Assembly: GCA_025937835.1 (NCBI GenBank)
Contig: JAICQO010000014.1
Span: forward strand, 1 to 64,000
Source of the DNA: Polyangiaceae bacterium
GTDB lineage: Bacteria > Myxococcota_A > Polyangia > Polyangiales > Polyangiaceae
Direction of reading: 5' to 3'
DNA: 64,000 bases
Translations under genes and position numbers: made by a program
Notes under the pieces: generated by a model
Told to the model about the DNA's origin: nothing
What the model saw: the letters and a program-made list of their open reading frames with translations, nothing else
The model's database searches: none
Shown: piece after piece, positions 28,331 to 36,519 of the stretch
Position numbering within the stretch: the stretch's first letter is position 1
Layout of the letters: every line of letters begins with the position of its first letter

Positions 28331-29014
28331 TTGAAACTCGGCCTCGAACTCGACCACGTCAGCTTTCGGTACGGCGATCTGTGGGTGTTTCGCGAGCTCA
28401 CGCACACGCTGCCGATGGGCGGAAATCTGGTGGTGATCGGCGAAAACGGCGTCGGAAAGTCCACGCTGCTCTACCTGTGCGCGGGCCTGACGCAGGCCAG
28501 CACGGGCAACGTCTATCTGTCGGGGCACGCGCCGAACCCGACCCGGCCGAGCGAGCTGTTCCGAAACGGCGTGCGCCGCGGCTTCGTGTTCTACGCCGGC
28601 GGCCTGCTCTCCAACGCCACGGCGCTCGGCAACGTCACTCTCGCCCTGCGCTACCACGCCGACGTGCTCGGCCTGAGCGAGTCACAGATCGACAGGCGGG
28701 CGCGCGATCAGCTCACCGAGCTACGCGTCGCGCAGACTGATTTCCACGCGCTGCCGGCGCACCTGTCGGTCGGGGTGCGGCGACGGGTCAGCCTGGCGCG
28801 AGCGCTGGCGCTAACCCCGAATTTCCTGTTCCTGGACGATCCCGACTCGAACCTGGATACCCAGACCAAGCACCTGGTCTACGAGCTGCTCGAGCAGAAG
28901 CGTGACGACCCCGCCGTCACGCTGCTGGTCACGACCACGAGCCCGGAGCTGGTGGAGCGGCTCGGCGTGCCGCCCCACGAGCTCGCGCACGGCTACCTCA
29001 TGGCCCGGATTTGA
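28331..29014 (+). CDS. MlaF-like ABC ATPase with degenerate catalytic motifs
   Basis: A 227-residue nucleotide-binding subunit paired with the MlaE permease. Walker A is intact (GENGVGKST, 37-45), but other motifs deviate. The Q-loop Gln of VFQ is Tyr (FVFYAGG, Y88), the signature is LSVGV (145-149) instead of LSGGQ, the Walker B Glu is Asp (FLFLDDPD, D170), and the H-loop His is Thr (LLVTTTS, T202). E. coli MlaF keeps all of these. The protein may bind ATP but hydrolyse it poorly. It starts at TTG 28331 behind GAGGGA that overlaps the mlaE stop. Its 3' end overlaps the convergent FKBP gene by 17 bases. Confidence 0.88.
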   Translation: MKLGLELDHVSFRYGDLWVFRELTHTLPMGGNLVVIGENGVGKSTLLYLCAGLTQASTGNVYLSGHAPNPTRPSELFRNGVRRGFVFYAGGLLSNATALGNVTLALRYHADVLGLSESQIDRRARDQLTELRVAQTDFHALPAHLSVGVRRRVSLARALALTPNFLFLDDPDSNLDTQTKHLVYELLEQKRDDPAVTLLVTTTSPELVERLGVPPHELAHGYLMARI

Positions 29015-29945
29015 TCTGGAGCAGCTCGATGTCGAAGACCAGCGTTCCCGAAGGCGCGCCGGGGCGCGTCGGCTTGTCGCCGTAGGCGAGATCTCCCGGG
29101 ATCCAGAAGCGGGCCTTCTCTCCCTCGACCATCAGCTGCACGCCCTCGGTCCAGCCCTTGATCACGCCGTTCAGGTTGAAGCTCGAGGGTTGGCCGCGCT
29201 GCACCGACGAGTCGAACATCTTTCCGTCGGTGGTCCAGCCGGAGTAGTGCACCGTGACCCGGTCGGTGGCCTTCGGGTGGGCCTTGCCCGTGCCCTTCTT
29301 CAGCACGCGGTAGGCGAGGCCCGAGCCCGTGCGCTTCGCCGTCGCGGGTGGAGCCTTGACGTCTTCGGGTGCCTTCGGCGCCGCGAGGATCTCGAGCAGC
29401 TCGACGTCGAAGGTCAGGTCCCCCGCGGGCGCGCCCATGCGCGGCGTGTCGCCGTAAGCGAGCTTGCCCGGGATCCACAGCCGGCGCTTCTCGCCGACGA
29501 CCATCAGCTTCAGCGCTTCCGTCCAGCCGGGGATCACCTGTGTCACGCCGAAGCTCGCGGGTTCGCCGCGCTCCACGGACGAGTCGAACATCTTTCCGTC
29601 TTTGGTCCAGCCCGTGTAGTGGACCTTGACCTGGTCGGCGTCGGTGGGGTGCTCCTTCGACTTGCCCGGCGTGAGCACCTTGGTCACGAGGCCCGACTCG
29701 GTTTTCTTCGCGTCGGCCGGGGGTTTGGCCACGTCCTCCGGCGCCGGGATGCCCTTCGGCGCTTCTGCGCTCGGCGCCGCGGTCTCCGCCGGCGCGGGGG
29801 TGGTGGCCGCCGCGGGAGCTTCGCTCGCGGCCGCCGCCGGGGTGGCTGCGGGCTCGGCAGTGGCCGAACCGCTGGGCTCGGCGAGCTTCTTCTGACAGGC
29901 GGGGATCGCGAACGCGAGGATCAGGACGGGCAGGTAGGTCCGCAT
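28998..29945 (-). CDS. Tandem-domain FKBP-type peptidyl-prolyl isomerase lipoprotein
   Basis: A 315-residue exported folding catalyst. Signal with lipobox AIPAC (C17), then a long Ala/Pro/Glu-rich spacer (20-75), then two FKBP domains. Each has the VKVHYTGW or VTVHYSGW strand, DGKMFDSSV, the IPGWTE or IKGWTE active-site loop, G-E-K-R/A with WIPG, LAYGD and the terminal FDVELLEI or FDIELLQI strand. The domains are clearly duplicates of each other. It should accelerate proline isomerisation in secreted or outer-membrane proteins. ATG at 29945 was chosen because the longer frame adds a non-signal-like N-terminus. It is monocistronic and convergent with the MlaF-like gene. Confidence 0.92.
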   Translation of the reverse strand: MRTYLPVLILAFAIPACQKKLAEPSGSATAEPAATPAAAASEAPAAATTPAPAETAAPSAEAPKGIPAPEDVAKPPADAKKTESGLVTKVLTPGKSKEHPTDADQVKVHYTGWTKDGKMFDSSVERGEPASFGVTQVIPGWTEALKLMVVGEKRRLWIPGKLAYGDTPRMGAPAGDLTFDVELLEILAAPKAPEDVKAPPATAKRTGSGLAYRVLKKGTGKAHPKATDRVTVHYSGWTTDGKMFDSSVQRGQPSSFNLNGVIKGWTEGVQLMVEGEKARFWIPGDLAYGDKPTRPGAPSGTLVFDIELLQIKSGP

Positions 29946-30127
29946 GGTGGTGGGCGATTTGTTGCGGAACCACGGCGAAGGCGCAAGGCCCGTCTCCGGC
30001 TCGTCGAAACGGTCCGGCCGTCCCCCGTGATTTTGCCGTGAATTCGGCGGGGCCCCTCCCCACGCGCTCGCTCTCTTTTCGTCCGAATTTTCCGCCGATC
30101 TCGGCAAGTTCCTAGCCGCTTGTCGCT

Positions 30128-30883
30128 CTAGCCCGGGCCGCGGAGGCGCAGGCCGCTGGCTGGCGCGGCCTCCTCGGAGCGTAAGCGGGCCGGCACGTCC
30201 TCACTCGCGAAGGCCGCTCTCGCGGCCTCGCTCGTGCTCAGCGACGTGCCGCGGAACGGGTTACTCGTGAAGAACCAGGCGTGGAGCGCCGCGCGCTCGC
30301 CGAGGCCGCGATCGACTTCGCGTAGCGCGCCCTCGAAGCCGCGCAGATCGAGACGGAAGCCCCGCACCGGGTCGTCCGCGTCCAGCCGATACGAGCGGCG
30401 CTCTCCCCAGGGGGTGAAGCGCAAGACGCGCTCGAAGTAGGGGCCGTGCTTGGGGCTCACTGCCGCGAAGCCGTCGTCGAACCCGAGGTCCATGCCCCAC
30501 GCCAGAACGGCGCGGGCGAGGCCCAGGAACACCGAAGTCTTCCGGAACTCGTGCGCGATCGCCAGGTTCGTGATTTCCGCGACACGCCGCCCTCTGCCTC
30601 GCAACGCGCCGAGCTCGCGACCGAACACCGGATCGGACGGCAGCCCGAGCTCCGGAGAGTCGCCGATCACGCTCATCACGCCCACGACGCCGCCCGCCGA
30701 CCTGGCCACGAAGGTGGCCATCGACGGCGAGAGCTCGCAGGCCCGCACGCGGAGGCGCGACGGGCTCGCGTCGATCAAACCCTCGTCGACGAAGGTGTCG
30801 TGCACCAGCCGGTACGCCGCGAGGAGCTCGTCGGCGTGCACGGCCCGCTCGATCGCCACCTCCCCCGTGGGGGCTGCGAACAT
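30128..30883 (-). CDS. FeeM-like N-acyl amino acid synthase (GNAT superfamily)
   Basis: A 251-residue GNAT-fold acyltransferase resembling FeeM-type N-acyl amino acid synthases and, more distantly, autoinducer synthases. Recognisable parts are AYRLVHDTFVDEGLID (acyl-donor side helix), SMATFVARSAGGVVGVMSVI, SDPVFGRELGALRGRGRRVA and EITNLAIAHEFRKTSVFLGL, followed by the SPKHGPYFERVLRF turn. These enzymes transfer a fatty acyl group from acyl-ACP to an amino-acid amine. The frame is open back to a TTG at 31036, which would overlap the start of the divergent ligase gene. ATG 30883 leaves a 132-base promoter region and is preferred, with some doubt. Substrate is unknown. Confidence 0.72.
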   Translation of the reverse strand: MFAAPTGEVAIERAVHADELLAAYRLVHDTFVDEGLIDASPSRLRVRACELSPSMATFVARSAGGVVGVMSVIGDSPELGLPSDPVFGRELGALRGRGRRVAEITNLAIAHEFRKTSVFLGLARAVLAWGMDLGFDDGFAAVSPKHGPYFERVLRFTPWGERRSYRLDADDPVRGFRLDLRGFEGALREVDRGLGERAALHAWFFTSNPFRGTSLSTSEAARAAFASEDVPARLRSEEAAPASGLRLRGPG

Positions 30884-31015
30884 CCCGGATCCGAGCAAGC
30901 GCAGCAGGCGCCGAGCCTCGCCGGGCTCCGGCTCCGAGCGGGCGGAATCCGAGCGAGCTCCGGGGCCCCCCGCGCGCGCTTGCCAGGCGGGCTCCGGGTC
31001 TGTGAAACAAGGAAG

Positions 31016-32440
31016 ATGGAGTTCGGCTTGGGACAATTGCAGCGGACGCGACCGAAGGCGATTGGAAGAAGGCTCTGGTCAGCGCTCGCGCGCCGGGCGA
31101 TCGCGCGCGCCGAAGCGCTGGATCCCGAGAGCGTCGCGCGCGCCACCGAAGCCCGCGCTCTCGCGAGCTTTCGACGTACGGCCAGCGCCGTGCCGGCGTA
31201 TCGAGCCTTGCTGCGAGAGAGCGCGGTCGATCCCCGGCAAATCGTCGCGATTGGCGATTTTCATAGGCTCGTTCCCGTCGTGACCAAGCAGCGGCTGTTC
31301 GATGCACAGCGGCTCGCCGCTCTCGTCGCCAACGGCCGGATCGGGGACGGATCTTTAGTCTTCACGAGCTCGGGTTATTCGGGCTCGTTCTCGTTCGGGC
31401 TCGAGACCGCTCGCCAAACGTCAGCGCTCACCGAGCGTATCGACGCGTTGCTCGACTATTACTTCAGGGTTTGCTCGAAGCGCACTTTGCTGGTGAACGC
31501 GTTGCCGGGTGCGGTACGCATCCCCACACGCGCCGCGCTGGTGGCAGAGCTCGGCCCGCGCCCCGAAGCGGTGCTGCGCGTGCTCGAGTGTTTGGGCAGT
31601 GATCACGAGCAGATCGTGCTCGTCGCTGAACCTCTACTTGCGAAAGAGCTGGCGGAGCAGGCGCGTGAGCGCGGCCTCGATCTCGCGGCGTTTCGCGTGT
31701 CGGCGATCGTCGGCGGCGAGTTCGTGGCCGATTCGTTTCGACGCTATCTCGCGCCGCTGCTCGGCGGCGAGCTGTTCACGAGCTTCGGCATCTCCGAGCT
31801 CGGGTTGAGCCTCGCACACGACACGGCGGAGCTACGCCGCGCGGTTTCGGCGCTCGATCGAGACCTGGAGCTTTTGACCAGGGTGTTCGCTGGTGCACCG
31901 TTCCCACCGTCGCTGCTCCAGTACTACCCCGACCAGTACTATCTCGAGACCCCCGAGCTCGATGGACGGCGGAGCCTGGTCGCCACCACGCTCGATCCGG
32001 GTCGACTGCTGCCGCTCGTGCGCTACCGGAGCGGGGACTGGGCGGAGGCGCTACGCGGCGGGGAGCTCGCCGAACGCCTGAGCCGCGCCGGGCGCTCCGA
32101 GCTCGCGCCGGCTTCGCGCTTGCCGATGCTCGCCGTGTACGGGCGCGGCGGTTCGATCGAGGCAGCCGGGGCGCGCGCCTATCCGGAGCAAATCAAGGCC
32201 GCCTTGTTCGAGCAAGCCGAGCTCGCGCGGCTCGTCACCGGCCGCTTTCGGCTCGAGGCCGGCGAGCGGCCGCGTGTGCGCGTGGAGTGCCGGAGCGCGG
32301 AGCCGCCGGAGGCGCGGCTCGCTGCGCGCTTCCGGTCCGAGCTCGAACGCCGCGGTGTCCCGGGCCTCACGCTCGCCTGGGTGCCGCGCGGAGCCGGTTT
32401 TGCCGAAGGCTTCGAGCGAAAGCAGCGCTACCTCGAGTGA
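31016..32440 (+). CDS. Adenylate-forming ligase (PaaK/LuxE-like)
   Basis: A 474-residue protein of the ANL superfamily, closest in style to phenylacetate-CoA ligases and LuxE/capsule-type enzymes. It has the phosphate loop FTSSGYSGSFSFG (116-128), an A5-like TSFGISELG, the A7/A8-like LVRYRSGDWAEAL, and a C-terminal subdomain with AYPEQIKAALFE. It should activate a carboxylate, likely a fatty or aryl acid, as an acyl-adenylate; the acceptor (CoA, ACP or protein) is not evident. AAGGAAG precedes the ATG. It is divergent from the FeeM-like gene and lies 31 bases upstream of plsC, suggesting a shared acyl-transfer pathway. Confidence 0.75.
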   Translation: MEFGLGQLQRTRPKAIGRRLWSALARRAIARAEALDPESVARATEARALASFRRTASAVPAYRALLRESAVDPRQIVAIGDFHRLVPVVTKQRLFDAQRLAALVANGRIGDGSLVFTSSGYSGSFSFGLETARQTSALTERIDALLDYYFRVCSKRTLLVNALPGAVRIPTRAALVAELGPRPEAVLRVLECLGSDHEQIVLVAEPLLAKELAEQARERGLDLAAFRVSAIVGGEFVADSFRRYLAPLLGGELFTSFGISELGLSLAHDTAELRRAVSALDRDLELLTRVFAGAPFPPSLLQYYPDQYYLETPELDGRRSLVATTLDPGRLLPLVRYRSGDWAEALRGGELAERLSRAGRSELAPASRLPMLAVYGRGGSIEAAGARAYPEQIKAALFEQAELARLVTGRFRLEAGERPRVRVECRSAEPPEARLAARFRSELERRGVPGLTLAWVPRGAGFAEGFERKQRYLE

Positions 32441-32458
32441 CGCGAGAGCGGGCGATGC

Positions 32459-32464
32459 TAGGGT
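32459..32464 (+). promoter_or_regulatory. Candidate -10 element (TAGGGT) before plsC
   Basis: TAGGGT ends 7 bases before the ATG at 32472, in the short gap after the ligase gene. No ribosome-binding sequence is visible, which suggests an extra, leaderless promoter for the acyltransferase. Confidence 0.35.
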
Positions 32465-32471
32465 CCGCCCG

Positions 32472-33257
32472 ATGTCGATGGTGAGCCGCGGTGTGGAGAC
32501 CCGACCCGACGCGGCGCGCGGGCTCCGGGGCTCTGGGCTCTTCGTCTACAACCTCGTCTATTGGCCGTATCTGATCGGCACCTGCGTGGTGTTTTTCGTG
32601 CCCGCGCTGTTGATCTTCTGCGTTTCGTTCTGGCAGCGCCCGCGCCGCTGGCTGCACGCGTACACGTCCGTCTGGGGCGCGCACTACTTGGCGTGGGCCC
32701 CCTACGCCGGCGTGCGCGTCGAGGGGCGCGAGAGAGGGCTCGACATCGGCCGCTGCGTCTACGTCGTGAACCACCAGTCGATGGTCGACATCCTCGCGGT
32801 GTACGCCACGCGCCTGCCGTTCCTGTGGGTCAGCAAGCGCGCCAATTTCATGGCGCCGTTCCTGGGCTGGAACATGTGGCTGAACGGCTACGTGCCGCTG
32901 CGGCGCGGGCATCTACCGAGCATCCGCCGCATGCTCCGCAAATCCGAGGCCGAGCTCCGCGCGGGAGCCAGCCTGTGCGTGTTCCCCGAGGGCACCCGCT
33001 CACGCGACGGAGAGCTCAAGGCATTTTACCGCGGCGCCTTCTGGATCGCGGTCCGCGCAGGCGTACCCGTCGTGCCGATCGTGGTCGATGGCACACACAC
33101 GATCCTCGCCAAGGGCAAGGTCGGCATCCGGCCGCGCCCCGTCACCGTGCGCGTGCTCTCGCCGATCACGCCCGAAGAGGCAGAGAACGACGACCGAAAG
33201 CTCTCCGCGCTCGTGCACGCGCGCATGGCCGAAGAGCTGCGCCAAATGCGGCGCTGA
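32472..33257 (+). CDS. 1-acyl-sn-glycerol-3-phosphate acyltransferase (PlsC family)
   Basis: A 261-residue membrane-associated acyltransferase. A hydrophobic N-terminal hairpin (about 24-55) anchors it. Motif I is NHQSMVDI with catalytic H101 and D106. Motif II lies in the LGWNMWLNGYVPLRRG region, motif III is FPEGTRSR (171-178), and motif IV is VPVVPIVVDG. These match PlsC, which makes phosphatidic acid. Related enzymes such as OlsA O-acylate lyso-ornithine lipid, a meaningful alternative here because an N-acyltransferase-like gene is nearby. It is convergent with the ConA-like lipoprotein gene, 4 bases away. Confidence 0.92.
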   Translation: MSMVSRGVETRPDAARGLRGSGLFVYNLVYWPYLIGTCVVFFVPALLIFCVSFWQRPRRWLHAYTSVWGAHYLAWAPYAGVRVEGRERGLDIGRCVYVVNHQSMVDILAVYATRLPFLWVSKRANFMAPFLGWNMWLNGYVPLRRGHLPSIRRMLRKSEAELRAGASLCVFPEGTRSRDGELKAFYRGAFWIAVRAGVPVVPIVVDGTHTILAKGKVGIRPRPVTVRVLSPITPEEAENDDRKLSALVHARMAEELRQMRR

Positions 33258-33261
33258 GCGC

Positions 33262-34449
33262 TCAGTTCGTGCAGCCGACGCGCTCGTCGTCGAGCACGAC
33301 TTCGTCGATCCAGACGTCGAAAGCGTCGGGCGTCACACCGGTCGCGTACTGCCAGAAGCCGACCCACGCGGACTCGAACTCCGGCAGCAGATATTGCTCG
33401 GTCTCTTCGCCGCCGTGGTCGTCGGCGCTGGTGCGCAGCGAGGCGCGCTCTTCCTCGTTGACCCAGAACCGGGTCTCGTCGCTGCTGCCGTCGTGGAGCC
33501 ACTCCAGGCACAGCCATTCGCGGACGGGTACGGGATCGTCGCTGTCCTCGTCGAGCCGGGTCCAGTCGCCGGTCGGACCGTGATCGGTCCCCACACCGAA
33601 GCGGTTGAGCTCGCCGTCGAACTGGCCGCCGACGCGGATCTCCGCCTCTTCCGCGCCCTGCGCGCCGACCACGCTCCAGTGCGCCCAGCGCGGGGCCGAC
33701 GGCAGGGCGTCGAAGTACACGAAGAGCCGGCCGTAGTAGCGGTTGTCCGGCACCGGGAAGATGCTGCTGTTGCGGATCAACATCAGCCCGTTGTCGGTGG
33801 TGCGGAAGTGGCCCGAGCGCTCACCGCGCGCAGCGCGCGTGGAGTCGAACGTCGGCGCGGAGCCCATCGTGCTCCATTTGTCGCCGTCGAGCGACGTACC
33901 CTCGAAGTCTTCGCACAACAAAAATTCGGCGCTGCAGCGGCTGTCACCGAAGAACTCGCCGACCGGAGGCTGCTCGGGGTTGCCGGGAGCACCCGCTTCT
34001 CCGGCCGAGCCCAGGTCGGGCATCCCGCCTTCGTTTCCGCTGCCGCCTTCGCTTTCGCTACCACCGTCGTTTTCGCTACCGCCCGAGTTGGCTTTGCCGC
34101 CGGTGTTGCCGGCCTTGCCGCCCGTGCTGGCCTTGCCACCGCCGCCGCCGTTGGCCCTACCGCCGGTTGCTCTTCCGCCCGAGCCCGACGCTCCAGCTTT
34201 CGGCGGTGCGCCGCCGGTCGAGCCGCCGGAGCCACCGCTCTCGTCCGAGCTCGTGCGCCCGCCGGCTTCGGTTCCCCCGGTCCCTTCGCCCGGTTCACCG
34301 GCATCGTTGGCCGAGCCGCCGCTCATCCCCGGCGCGCCGCCCTTGTCTCTGCCCTGAAAAGACGTGGAGGGGCGCGGGTCGCCCGAGCAGGCGGCGATCC
34401 AGGCCGCGAGAGCACAACGACCGATCCAACGTCGGGGGGCGTGGGGCAT
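33262..34449 (-). CDS. Lipoprotein with Gly-rich linker and ConA/laminin-G-like domain
   Basis: A 395-residue surface lipoprotein. Signal CALAAWIAAC gives the lipid cysteine. Residues 30-150 are a Gly/Ser/Thr-rich linker. The C-terminal part, about 230 residues, begins SAEFLLCEDFEGTSLDGDKW, the style of concanavalin-like sandwich domains used for polysaccharide binding or lysis. It contains YYGRLFVYFDALPSAPRWAH, EWLCLEWLHDG and FDVWIDEVVLDDERVGC. The final strand DVWIDEVVLDDE resembles the broken gene at 45568, so the two are paralogues. No catalytic residues are assigned. Myxobacteria encode many such proteins; role in glycan binding is an inference. Confidence 0.78.
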   Translation of the reverse strand: MPHAPRRWIGRCALAAWIAACSGDPRPSTSFQGRDKGGAPGMSGGSANDAGEPGEGTGGTEAGGRTSSDESGGSGGSTGGAPPKAGASGSGGRATGGRANGGGGGKASTGGKAGNTGGKANSGGSENDGGSESEGGSGNEGGMPDLGSAGEAGAPGNPEQPPVGEFFGDSRCSAEFLLCEDFEGTSLDGDKWSTMGSAPTFDSTRAARGERSGHFRTTDNGLMLIRNSSIFPVPDNRYYGRLFVYFDALPSAPRWAHWSVVGAQGAEEAEIRVGGQFDGELNRFGVGTDHGPTGDWTRLDEDSDDPVPVREWLCLEWLHDGSSDETRFWVNEEERASLRTSADDHGGEETEQYLLPEFESAWVGFWQYATGVTPDAFDVWIDEVVLDDERVGCTN

Positions 34450-34577
34450 GCACCGTTACGTACCGTACCCGAGCTGGGGCGGCTCAGCCCTCCCGCTTCG
34501 AGGCGGGCAAGGCTGCATGGTTCTGCCGAGGATGAAATGCGGGCGAGATTTCGACCGAGCTTCGGCGAGCCGCGACG

Positions 34578-34583
34578 TATCGT
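34578..34583 (+). promoter_or_regulatory. Candidate -10 element (TATCGT), leaderless start
   Basis: TATCGT ends 6 bases upstream of the ATG at 34590, with no Shine-Dalgarno sequence between them. A TTCGAC at 34550-34555 is a possible but over-distant -35 box (22-base spacer). Confidence 0.4.
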
Positions 34584-34589
34584 CCTGCC

Positions 34590-35306
34590 ATGGGCAAAGC
34601 ATTCGAAGACTGGAAGCCGCTCGCGCACGAGACGTTGCTTCGTCTGGCGGAGAACCTGTACTGGGTGCGCGGCTCGATCCCCGGCATGTCGCTCAAACGC
34701 GTGATGACGGTGGCGCGACTCGAGGACGGCGGCCTGGTCTTGCACAGCGCGATCGCGCTCGAGGAGTCGTCGCAGAAACAACTCGAGGCGCTCGGCGAGC
34801 CGCGCTTTCTGATCGTGCCGAACCCCGGGCATCGGCTCGACGCACCCGCGTACAAGAAGCGCTACCCGAAGGTGGCGGTACTTGCGCCGAAAGGTGCGCG
34901 ACAGAAGGTCTCCGAAGTCGTGGCGGTCGACGGCAGTTACGAGGACTTTCCGCAGTCGAACGTGGTGCGTTTCGAGCCATTGAACGGCGTCGCCGACATG
35001 GAGGGCGCCATGCTGGTGCGGTCGCCGGACGGAACCAGCGTGGTGTTGAACGACGTGATGTTCAACATGGATCGGAAGAAGGATCCGCTCGGCTTCTTCT
35101 TCACCACCGTGCTCGGCTCGGCTCCCGGCCCGCGTGTCTCGCGGCTGGCGAAGCTCGTGTACGTGAAGGACAAGCCGGCGCTGCGCGCGGATTTCGAGCG
35201 CTTCGCGGCGATCCCGGATCTCGTGCGCGTGATCGTCGCGCACGAGAAGGTCGCGAGCGGCCCCGAGGCAAAGGCTGCATTGCTGAAGGCCGCAACCTAC
35301 CTCTGA
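34590..35306 (+). CDS. DUF4336-like protein (metallo-beta-lactamase-related fold)
   Basis: A 238-residue soluble protein. The order LAENLYWVRGSIPGM, VARLEDGGLVLHSAIAL, EALGEPRFLIVPNPGHR and YPKVAVLAPKGAR follows DUF4336 proteins, which look like metallo-beta-lactamase folds. The HxHxDH metal site is absent; only isolated H such as PGHR remains, so hydrolase activity is doubtful. The later part GAMLVRSPDGTSVVLNDVMF and VIVAHEKVASGPEAKAAL fits the same fold. No operon partner. Function is unknown. Confidence 0.6.
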   Translation: MGKAFEDWKPLAHETLLRLAENLYWVRGSIPGMSLKRVMTVARLEDGGLVLHSAIALEESSQKQLEALGEPRFLIVPNPGHRLDAPAYKKRYPKVAVLAPKGARQKVSEVVAVDGSYEDFPQSNVVRFEPLNGVADMEGAMLVRSPDGTSVVLNDVMFNMDRKKDPLGFFFTTVLGSAPGPRVSRLAKLVYVKDKPALRADFERFAAIPDLVRVIVAHEKVASGPEAKAALLKAATYL

Positions 35307-35330
35307 CGGCTCGCTCGCGAGTACCGAGCG

Positions 35331-36506
35331 TCAGGCCCGCATCGCCTCGATCGGCGACACCTTCGAGGCGCGGATCGCCGGGAAGAAGCCGCCGAGCACG
35401 CCCATCGCCGTGCCGGCGATCAGCGAGATCACGAAGGTTGCAGGATCGGGGCTGAAGCTAAAGGTGATTTCCTGCCAGGTCGCGAAGTTCATCATCGAGA
35501 TCTTCGTGAAGCTGAGGAGCGAGGCGCAGACCAGGCCGATCGCGCCGCCGAGCAGCGCCAGCACCGCCGACTCCACCAGGAACGAGAACAGGATCGCCGC
35601 GCGCGAGAAGCCCAGCGCCCGCAGCGTGCCGATCTCGCGCTTGCGCTGCGAAACGGCCGCGTACATCGTGATCATCGCGCCGATCATCGCGCCGAACGAG
35701 GAGAAGAAGGCGATCACCGCGCCGATCGCCGTCACGAAGATGCTCGTGCCCTCGGACTGGCGGCGGTAGTAGTCGTCCTCGCGAAAGCTCTCGAGGCCGA
35801 GCTGCTTGTCGCTCTCGACGTAGGTCTTGAAGCCCTCGAATTTGCTCGACGACTCGAGCCGCACCGTCACCGAGGAGACCAGGCCCTCGCGGCCGAACGA
35901 CGTGCGCACGGTGTCGATGTCCGCCCAGATCTCGGATTCGAAGCTCGAGCCGCCCGCCTCGAAGATCCCGACCACGTTCACGGGTCGGTTCTTCTTCAGC
36001 TCGAAGCGCTGGTTCAGGTCCACGCCCTCGAAACGACCCGCGATGCCCTTGCCGATCATCACCTCGTCCGTGCCGGGCGTCGGCGGGCGCCCGGAGATCA
36101 CCCGCACGTCGGGCCGAACCTTGAGCACCTTGTCGCCGGGTACCCCGCGCACCTGCACGTTCGAGATTTGAGAGTCGTCGGCGCCGAGCTTGGCCAGGGT
36201 GATCACGATCACCGCCTCGCCGACCGTGAGCGGAGCGCCGGTCTCGTCCTTCTTCACGCCGGGGGCGGCCTGGATCAGGCTGACGCGCTGGGTTTCGATG
36301 CCGCTCGCGAGCTCGGTGTCCGAGCCCTTGCGCAGGACGATCGCGTTGTCGTCGCGGCCGGCGCTCACCAGCGTCTTCTGGATACCGGTCGACAGCATCA
36401 GCGCTGCCGCCAGCACGAACACGACGAGGCCGACACCGAGCGCGGTGGCGATGGTCGTGGTGCGTCGAACGAACAGACTCCGAACGTTGTAGCTCAGCGG
36501 AATCAT
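35331..36506 (-). CDS. MacB/FtsX-type ABC transporter permease (second permease)
   Basis: A 391-residue inner-membrane protein with the MacB/LolC topology: one span near residues 15-42 (TTTIATALGVGLVVFVLAAAL), a periplasmic domain of about 200 residues (45-245), then three C-terminal spans with the FtsX core (MYAAVSQRKREIGTLRALGF, ESAVLALLGGAIGLVCASLL) and the terminal FPAIRASKVSPIEAMRA. It is the last gene of a four-gene minus-strand operon with a membrane-fusion protein, an ATPase and another permease. It probably pairs with the neighbouring permease as a heterodimer. Confidence 0.9.
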   Translation of the reverse strand: MIPLSYNVRSLFVRRTTTIATALGVGLVVFVLAAALMLSTGIQKTLVSAGRDDNAIVLRKGSDTELASGIETQRVSLIQAAPGVKKDETGAPLTVGEAVIVITLAKLGADDSQISNVQVRGVPGDKVLKVRPDVRVISGRPPTPGTDEVMIGKGIAGRFEGVDLNQRFELKKNRPVNVVGIFEAGGSSFESEIWADIDTVRTSFGREGLVSSVTVRLESSSKFEGFKTYVESDKQLGLESFREDDYYRRQSEGTSIFVTAIGAVIAFFSSFGAMIGAMITMYAAVSQRKREIGTLRALGFSRAAILFSFLVESAVLALLGGAIGLVCASLLSFTKISMMNFATWQEITFSFSPDPATFVISLIAGTAMGVLGGFFPAIRASKVSPIEAMRA

Positions 36507-36519
36507 TTCCGGACCTCTT

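Noticed and set aside
31016-31036. FeeM-like gene starting at TTG 31036, overlapping the ligase start
   Set aside because: It would leave no room for divergent promoters. ATG 30883 keeps the whole recognisable acyltransferase domain, though the longer start cannot be excluded.
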